From positions 1-17,721 of the forward strand of contig JAEZIA010000144.1 of NCBI GenBank assembly GCA_023416315.1: a DNA stretch of 17,721 nucleotides, in the 5' to 3' direction. Of the stretch, positions 13,984 through 17,721 are shown in pieces. The translations under genes and the position numbers were made by a program. Origin of the DNA: Actinomycetes bacterium. Its GTDB lineage: Bacteria; Actinomycetota; Actinomycetes; Mycobacteriales; Mycobacteriaceae. Position 1 is the stretch's first letter. The number at the start of each line of letters is the position of its first letter. Under the pieces are notes generated by a model. It searched no databases, was not told where the DNA came from, and worked only from the letters and a program-made list of their open reading frames with translations.

Positions 13984-15030
13984 ATGACCAACTTTTATGT
14001 GACCGGGAGCATCAACGTTGCGAGCGTCGACGACGCCTTCCGGTTGGTGGGAACCCGCCTGCAGCCCGGTGTCACCCGCGTCCCGGACGGTGAGCCCGGG
14101 GACCGGGCCAACTGGGTGTTCACCCAGGCCGACCACTTTCAGAAGAACCCGACACTGGAGGTCGTCGGCGACCGGGTCCGGGCCAGGCCGGGAGTGCTCG
14201 TCGAGTTCGGCCCGGTCGACTATCACAGCATCGCCACCGAGTCCTACCTGAAGTTCCGGCGGGCCCGCGACGAGGGCGTGCTGGCCGCGGATTCGCGCTT
14301 CCTGGTGTCGATTCCGACACCGTTCAACGCGGTGAACTCGTTCGTCGAGTTGGCCGACCGTGTCCAGGTCGCCGCTGCCTATGAGAATGCGTTGCGGCAC
14401 AGCGTCGAGAAAATCCAGGACGCGATCCCGCCGGCCGATCTGGCCATCCAGTGGGATCTGCCGACCGAACTGGCGACCGTCGAAGGCTGGTTCGACAACC
14501 CGTACGGCAGCCTGGAGCCGATCTTCGCCGCGACCGCACGGGTGGCCGACTGGGTTCGGCCGGAAGCCGAACTGACCTTCCATTTGTGCTACGGCGACTC
14601 CAAATTCGGTGCGTCACCGTTCATGGGGGAGCCGCCGACCGAGGAGGCCGCCGCCCGCGGAGGGCGGCACATTCTGCCCCGGGATGCGTCGGCGATCGTG
14701 GCGCTGGCCAACGGGTTGTCCCGGCACGTGACCCGGCGCATCGACGCGATCCAGGCGGCAACCGTGGCCGCGTGGACCAAGCGGGCGCACTGGCAACCGC
14801 TGGCCGACCTCGCGCTGGAGCCCGATACCGAGATCTACCTCGGTCTGCTGCACGCCGAGGACGGTGCCGAAGGAGCCCGGACTCGGGCGGCGCTGGCCGC
14901 CGAATTCCTGCCCGAGTTCGGCATTTCCACCGAGTGCGGGCTCGGCAGGCACTCGCCCGAGCAGCTCGAAGCGGTTCTCGTTGCCTGGCAGGACTATTCG
15001 GCCTCCCGAGAGCCGGCGCTGGTCAGCTGA
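13984..15030 (+). CDS. MetE-like (core methionine synthase II fold) zinc protein
   Basis: Protein of 348 residues, commonly left as hypothetical. I recognise features of the C-terminal catalytic domain of cobalamin-independent methionine synthase: the barrel strand ending AIQWDLP (154-160, cf. IQIDEP in MetE), the HxC pair H200/C202 in TFHLCYGDSKFG, and a later cysteine C318 in STECGLGR (cf. the DCGLKTR zinc cysteine of MetE). These would ligate a thiol-activating zinc. The N-terminal half of full MetE is missing, as in core-MetE proteins and in epoxyalkane:coenzyme M transferase. It probably transfers a methyl or alkyl group to or from a thiol. GGAG at 13975-13978 supports the start. It is paired with the SfnB-type gene, and its stop overlaps the convergent MFS gene by 8 bp. 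The fold call is from motifs only. Confidence 0.7.
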   Translation: MTNFYVTGSINVASVDDAFRLVGTRLQPGVTRVPDGEPGDRANWVFTQADHFQKNPTLEVVGDRVRARPGVLVEFGPVDYHSIATESYLKFRRARDEGVLAADSRFLVSIPTPFNAVNSFVELADRVQVAAAYENALRHSVEKIQDAIPPADLAIQWDLPTELATVEGWFDNPYGSLEPIFAATARVADWVRPEAELTFHLCYGDSKFGASPFMGEPPTEEAAARGGRHILPRDASAIVALANGLSRHVTRRIDAIQAATVAAWTKRAHWQPLADLALEPDTEIYLGLLHAEDGAEGARTRAALAAEFLPEFGISTECGLGRHSPEQLEAVLVAWQDYSASREPALVS

Positions 15031-15032
15031 CC
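15021..15032. other. 12-bp palindrome holding both stop codons of convergent genes
   Basis: GGTCAGCTGACC is a perfect palindrome. It contains the TGA of the MetE-like gene (15028-15030) and, on the other strand, the TGA of the MFS gene (15023-15025). Without a loop it is too short for a normal terminator; it may simply reflect two genes sharing their ends. Confidence 0.4.
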
Positions 15033-16234
15033 CGGCGGCCGGCCAGGAAGGCGGCGATCGCCAGTACCGACAACGTCACCATCACCACGGCCAGCGGCAC
15101 GGCGGTGTGTTCACCGCCGAGGCTGACCAGCGGAGATACGGCGGCCCCGAGCCCGAACTGCAGCGCACCCAGCCCGGCCGATCCTGAGCCCGCCGCGCGG
15201 GGAACGGTGGCCAGCGCCAGAGCGGTGGCGTTGCCGAGGATCAGGCCCTGGCAGGCGACGGTCACAAAGATCGGGATGGGGATCAACCAGGTCGGTGCCC
15301 CGGTCAGGGCCAGTGCGAGCAGGACCAGGGTGGCGAGCATGGTCACCCCCAAGCCCACCCCCAGCAGTTTCGCGCTGGAAATCGTCCGGTTCAGCCGCGC
15401 GGAAAGCGCACTGACAGCGATGATGCCGAGCGCGTTGACGCCGAAGGCGATCCCGTACTGCGACGGGGTGAGCCCGACCATCACCTGATACACGAACGGC
15501 GAGGCCGAGATATAGGCCATCATCACCGAGAAGCCGAACGCGAAGGCCAAAGTGTTGGCGATGTAGGCACGCGATCGAAGCGCTGACCACGCTGAGTCAC
15601 CCTGCGCGGCATCTGCTTTCAGCTCGGCCCGGCGATGCGGGGGATGCGACTCGCGGACCACGACGATGGAGGAGACCAGCATCGCAACGGCGATGGCGAA
15701 AACCACCCAGAGGATGCCGCGCCAGCCGAACGGCCCGACCAGCAGGCCGCCGGCGAATGGCGCGACCACCGGCGCCACGCCACCGACGATCATCATCAGA
15801 CTGAACGCGCGCCCCGCGGCCTTCCCGGTGGCGAGATCGGAGATCACCGCGCGGCCGATCACCAGGCCGGCGGCACCGGTGAAGCCCTGGGCGAATCGCG
15901 CCGCGATGAGGACGCCGACGGTGGGGGCAGTAGCGGCGACCGCGCTGGCGATCACGCACAGCAGCGCACCGACGATCAACGGGCCACGCCGGCCGACGCG
16001 GTCGGACAGCGGGCCGAACAACAGCTGCCCGAAGGTCAGCCCGAGCAAGAATGCCGTCAGCGTCAGCTGCACCGCGGTGGCGCTGGCCTGCAGCTCCGCG
16101 GTCATCTCCGGGAAGGCGGGTAAATAGAGGTCGGTGGCGACTGGGGCGACCGAGTTCAAGAGCGCAAGCACCAGCAGAAGCCACGGGGAAATGGATTCGC
16201 GTTTGGCTGACTGGTCCGCCTTCGTGGTGATCAT
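15023..16234 (-). CDS. Bcr/CflA-type MFS drug efflux transporter
   Basis: Polytopic membrane protein of 403 residues with about 12 hydrophobic spans. The first span is followed by VAPVATDLYLPAFPEM, which carries the D-x-Y-LPA-P motif typical of the Bcr/CflA (DHA1) family. MFS motif A between spans 2 and 3 is GPLSDRVGRRG at 74-84. RFAQGFTGAAGLVIGRAVISD also matches Bcr-type pumps. Substrates of the family include bicyclomycin, chloramphenicol and sulfonamides, but the substrate here is unknown. The ATG at 16234 has GGGGAG upstream. It is divergent from a MarR gene with a palindromic operator in between, so MarR repression relieved by a ligand is likely. It probably belongs to a separate resistance module and not to the sulfur island. 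Confidence 0.9.
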   Translation of the reverse strand: MITTKADQSAKRESISPWLLLVLALLNSVAPVATDLYLPAFPEMTAELQASATAVQLTLTAFLLGLTFGQLLFGPLSDRVGRRGPLIVGALLCVIASAVAATAPTVGVLIAARFAQGFTGAAGLVIGRAVISDLATGKAAGRAFSLMMIVGGVAPVVAPFAGGLLVGPFGWRGILWVVFAIAVAMLVSSIVVVRESHPPHRRAELKADAAQGDSAWSALRSRAYIANTLAFAFGFSVMMAYISASPFVYQVMVGLTPSQYGIAFGVNALGIIAVSALSARLNRTISSAKLLGVGLGVTMLATLVLLALALTGAPTWLIPIPIFVTVACQGLILGNATALALATVPRAAGSGSAGLGALQFGLGAAVSPLVSLGGEHTAVPLAVVMVTLSVLAIAAFLAGRRVS

Positions 16235-16249
16235 GGCTCCCCGGCTAGG

Positions 16250-16283
16250 TAGTTATTAGAAGATAACTATCTAATCATAACTA
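16250..16283. promoter_or_regulatory. MarR operator region with three TAGTTAT/ATAACTA copies
   Basis: TAGTTAT (16250-16256) and ATAACTA (16263-16269) form an inverted repeat with a 6-nt spacer, and a second ATAACTA lies at 16277-16283. Nested in it are AGATA-AC-TATCT (16261-16272) and TTAGA-N9-TCTAA. This is the most AT-rich part of the window. It covers likely MFS -10 elements on the minus strand (TATCTT at 16260-16265, TATGAT at 16274-16279) and lies just upstream of the marR -10, as expected for an autoregulated MarR operator. Confidence 0.7.
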
Positions 16284-16290
16284 GTGGGGG

Positions 16291-16296
16291 TAGGCT
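16291..16296 (+). promoter_or_regulatory. -10 element of the marR gene (leaderless)
   Basis: TAGGCT (TANNNT) is followed by six bases and the ATG at 16303, predicting a leaderless marR mRNA. This supports ATG 16303 over the TTG at 16297. Confidence 0.55.
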
Positions 16297-16302
16297 TTGT
16301 CC

Positions 16303-16731
16303 ATGGACGCTGAGTTGGCCGATCTTGCGGAGGCGATCCTCGGGGTTGGCCGCGAGCTTCGGCTGCAGACGAGCCCTGACGTCGTGCACTTGACTGTCTC
16401 GGAATCTCACGTGATGCGCTACATCGACCACCATCCCGGCGTGACACCCAGCGACGTCGCACGCGCCACCGGCTTACAGCGCAGCAACCTCTCTACCGCG
16501 CTACGGGCGCTGGAGCAGCGTGGATTCGTCGAGCGGCGGACCGATCCGCACGACGCCAGGGGCGTGAACCTGTTCCCGACCAAGGGCGCCGCCGACAACC
16601 TCGGGCGGCTGCGCCGGCAGTGGGCTCAGAAGATGGCGAGCGCCCTTGGCGAGGACCGGGACGGTGTCACGGCGGCCAAGGCACTGCTCGAACGGATCGA
16701 GGTTGCGTTGACCGCCGCGCGCCTCGCCTAG
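16303..16731 (+). CDS. MarR-family transcriptional regulator
   Basis: Protein of 142 residues with the MarR winged-helix fold: the recognition region is GVTPSDVARATGLQRSNLST, followed by ALRALEQRGFVERRTDPHDA, where the ERR-x-DPxDAR wing is diagnostic of the family. Helices at both ends would form the dimer interface. The ATG at 16303 fits a leaderless promoter. It is divergent from the MFS efflux gene and separated from it by a palindromic operator, so it most likely represses both genes until a ligand binds. Its stop codon directly abuts the stop of the convergent GH15 gene with no gap. Confidence 0.92.
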   Translation: MDAELADLAEAILGVGRELRLQTSPDVVHLTVSESHVMRYIDHHPGVTPSDVARATGLQRSNLSTALRALEQRGFVERRTDPHDARGVNLFPTKGAADNLGRLRRQWAQKMASALGEDRDGVTAAKALLERIEVALTAARLA

Positions 16732-17721
16732 TCACATCGGCGCGTTCGCCGGCTGGAACACCCCGGTGCTATCGGCCTCTTCCTCGGCGCGGATCACGTG
16801 CACGACGGCATTGATCAACGCCAGGTGGGTGAACGCCTGCGGGAAGTTACCCAGGTGCCGGCCGGTGCGGGGCTCGATCTCCTCGGCGTAGAGATGCAGC
16901 GGGCTGGCGAATGACAGCAGCCGCTCGCACAAATGCCGGGCACGGCTCACCTCACCGATCTCGACCAGTGCGGACACCAGCCAGAACGAACAGATCGTGA
17001 ACGAGCCTTCCTCGCCGGACAGCCCGTCGTCGGTCTCCTCGACCCGGTAGCGCAGCACCAGCCCGTCCTCGGTGAGCTCGTCGGCGATCGCCAGCACGGT
17101 GGCCCGGACCCGCGGATCGTCCGAGGGCAGGAACCGGACCAGCGGGACCAGCAGCAGCGACGCGTCGAGGGCGTCGTCGCCGTAGCGCTGGGTGAGCACC
17201 CCGCGCTGATCCACCCCGTGCGTCAGGATGTCGGCCTTGATCTCCTCGGCGATCGCCCGCCACTGCTGCGCGTAGCTCTTCTCGCCGACCAGCTCGGCGA
17301 GCTTCGATCCGCGATCCAGCGCCACCCAGCACATGACCTTCGAGGACGTGAAGTGCTGCGGCTCGCCGCGCACCTCCCAGATGCCGCGGTCGGGCTCCCG
17401 CCAGTGCTTGATCGCCTCTTCGACCTGCTCCTTGAGCACCGGCCACAGCTGATCGGAGATCTGCTCGCGCGACTTGGCGTGCAGATACACCGAATCGAGC
17501 ATGGTGCCCCAGATGTCGTGCTGCATCTGGTTGTAGGCGCCGTTACCGATGCGCACCGGGCGGGCGTTGTCGTAGCCGGACAGGTGGTGCAGTTCCTCCT
17601 CGACCAGGCTGCGCTCACCCCCGACGCCGTACATCACCTGCAGCGGGTGGCGCTCCCCGTTGTTGGCGCCGGACACGTCGGCGATGAACGCGAAGAAGTC
17701 GTCGGCCTCGCGGTCCAGGCC
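16732..17721 (-). CDS. GH15 trehalase/glucoamylase-like hydrolase, 5' part outside window
   Basis: The frame is open to the right edge, so 329 C-terminal residues are present and the N-terminal half is missing. A GTG at 17676 is internal, since the frame continues upstream with LDREADDFFAFIAD. GH15 features seen are RIGNGAYNQMQHDIWG, the general-acid loop DRGIWEVRGEPQHFTSSK (catalytic Glu codon at 17374-17376), and the second acidic motif GEEGSFTICSFW near 17000-17015. The sequence GNFPQAFTHLALINA is the conserved C-terminal end of the (alpha/alpha)6 barrel. Mycobacterial GH15 proteins of this type act as trehalases, cleaving trehalose to glucose, so that is the likeliest role. There is no link to the sulfur genes; it converges on marR with zero spacing. 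Confidence 0.9.
   Translation of the reverse strand, partial: GLDREADDFFAFIADVSGANNGERHPLQVMYGVGGERSLVEEELHHLSGYDNARPVRIGNGAYNQMQHDIWGTMLDSVYLHAKSREQISDQLWPVLKEQVEEAIKHWREPDRGIWEVRGEPQHFTSSKVMCWVALDRGSKLAELVGEKSYAQQWRAIAEEIKADILTHGVDQRGVLTQRYGDDALDASLLLVPLVRFLPSDDPRVRATVLAIADELTEDGLVLRYRVEETDDGLSGEEGSFTICSFWLVSALVEIGEVSRARHLCERLLSFASPLHLYAEEIEPRTGRHLGNFPQAFTHLALINAVVHVIRAEEEADSTGVFQPANAPM

Noticed and set aside
12763..14583. A 606-codon minus-strand open frame opposite the SfnB-type and MetE-like genes
   Set aside because: Low-complexity charged composition, no motif, and fully antisense to two well-supported genes.
1..17721. tRNA or rRNA genes, CRISPR arrays, insertion-sequence ends or an integrated phage
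   Set aside because: No cloverleaf-like segments, repeat-spacer arrays, transposase or integrase motifs, or long terminal repeats were seen. The 13E12-family gene alone does not prove a mobile element.

Overview
The window looks like chromosomal DNA of a mycobacterium, most likely a fast-growing Mycolicibacterium-type species. This is inferred from the very high GC content, a DUF222/13E12-repeat gene carrying a near-consensus mycobacterial LexA (SOS) box, several start codons placed 6-7 nt after a TANNNT -10 element (leaderless arrangement), and a GH15 trehalase-like gene. No RNA genes, CRISPR arrays or insertion sequences are visible. Every intergenic gap is below 200 bp.

Layout. (i) 1-961, minus: DUF222 protein, truncated by the window edge, with the LexA box over its start. 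(ii) 1071-2528, minus: FAD/NAD(P)-binding oxidoreductase, divergent from the next block across about 200 bp with two dyad elements. (iii) 2727-10228, plus: eight tightly packed genes. They are a sulfonate-type ABC importer (permease, ATPase, lipoprotein), a DszA/NtaA-type flavin monooxygenase, an ABC-2 exporter-type ATPase and permease, a fumarate reductase/AprA-like flavoprotein and a 2x[4Fe-4S] ferredoxin. Five junctions are 4-bp ATGA/GTGA overlaps. (iv) 10257-10520, minus: small stand-alone ANTAR protein. (v) 10637-11635, plus: isopenicillin-N-synthase-type Fe(II) dioxygenase. (vi) 11706-12659, plus: LysR regulator. (vii) 12727-15030, plus: SfnB/DszC-type flavin monooxygenase followed by a short MetE-like (HxC...C zinc motif) protein. 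(viii) 15023-16731: Bcr/CflA-type MFS efflux pump and divergent MarR regulator sharing a palindromic operator. (ix) 16732-17721, minus: C-terminal part of a GH15 trehalase/glucoamylase-like enzyme.

Interpretation. Blocks ii-vii look like an organosulfur-scavenging island. A sulfonate-like compound would be imported, and C-S bonds oxidised by the LLM enzyme, the SfnB-type enzyme and possibly the dioxygenase. The flavoprotein/ferredoxin pair would handle electrons or a sulfur oxyanion, the ABC-2 pump would remove an organic product, and the MetE-like protein would move a thiol-linked alkyl or methyl group. The substrate is unknown and the pathway is inference. The least ordinary points are the exporter plus AprAB-like pair inside an Ssu-type operon, the MetE-core protein paired with SfnB, and the absence of a recognisable flavin reductase.
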